From assembly GCA_905221605.1 (NCBI GenBank), contig CAJNDS010000181.1, positions 1 to 64,000 on the forward strand: DNA of 64,000 bases. Direction: 5' to 3'. The translations under genes and the position numbers were made by a program. Source of the stretch: Symbiodinium natans. Its lineage: Eukaryota; Sar; Dinophyceae; Suessiales; Symbiodiniaceae. A model generated the notes under the pieces. That model ran no database searches, was not told the origin of the DNA, and saw nothing but the letters and a program-made list of their open reading frames with translations. This document shows, piece after piece, positions 63,875-64,000 of this stretch (positions are counted from its first letter, which is position 1; each line of letters opens with the position of its first letter).

Positions 63875-64000
63875 CTGGTTTAGGGCTTAGGGCTTAGGGC
63901 TTAGGGCTTAGGGTTTAGGGTTTAGGGCTAGGGTTTCGGGTTTGGGGTTTAGGGTTTCGGGCTAAGGGTTTAGGGTATACCTTTACAGCAAGAGTTGTTG

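Overview
The window looks like nuclear DNA of a dinoflagellate. Three lines of evidence support this. (1) Three tandem, intronless, protein-identical copies of 40S ribosomal protein S13 (uS15) lie head to tail on the minus strand (30471-32482). (2) Two remnants of the dinoflagellate spliced leader are fused to intronless, frameshifted gene copies (61752-61768 and 12664-12684), which is the mark of re-inserted trans-spliced mRNA. (3) Introns appear to use GT, GC and GA donors. I cannot name the species.

Layout. 1-5300: a tandemly duplicated block of subtelomere-like satellites (CTGCTCGTATTCG repeats, GTCGTATGTCCC repeats, a long G-rich tract and a palindromic GTGGCCATTGGC array), separated by TTTAGGG arrays. 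5.3-17 kb: short non-repeat islands of about 40-150 bp between TTTAGGG or CCCTAAA arrays; many islands are open and have splice-like ends. This part also holds one spliced-leader retropseudogene and one decayed LINE-type reverse transcriptase. 17-22 kb: a 99-bp satellite, TTCCTAT repeats, a second satellite and decayed telomere-like repeat. 22-44 kb: again islands between telomeric arrays, with the RPS13 array at 30.5-32.5 kb. 44.1-47.5 kb: a 142/163-bp satellite. 49.3-51.1 kb: two further satellites. 54.1-56.8 kb: microsatellites and AT-rich repeats inside a weak inverted repeat. 57.3-60.2 kb: the best multi-exon gene, a probable SLATT/DUF4231-type membrane protein on the minus strand. 60.5-61.8 kb: the second spliced-leader retropseudogene. 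62-64 kb: more arrays and islands.

Main result. Interstitial telomeric repeat is not confined to intergenic DNA. In the 57.3-60.2 kb gene every inferred intron contains it, and one intron of about 109 nt (59343-59451) is almost only CCCTAAA repeat between two copies of a CAGGACC-type direct repeat. TTTAGGG can itself supply both intron ends (G|GTTTAG...TTTAG|G). Several short inverted-repeat elements also have ends that coincide with candidate splice sites. Together these look like a telomere-repeat-rich introner landscape. Both retropseudogenes abut a telomeric array exactly at the 5' end of the spliced leader.

Caution. Islands are short and GC-rich and are often open on both strands. Outside the SLATT-like gene and RPS13, strand and exon limits are inference; where I could not choose, the strand is given as '.'. 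Most long open frames over satellites are artefacts of repeat units whose length is a multiple of three. Stretches not listed hold TTTAGGG/CCCTAAA-type repeat and short unique islands in which I recognised nothing.
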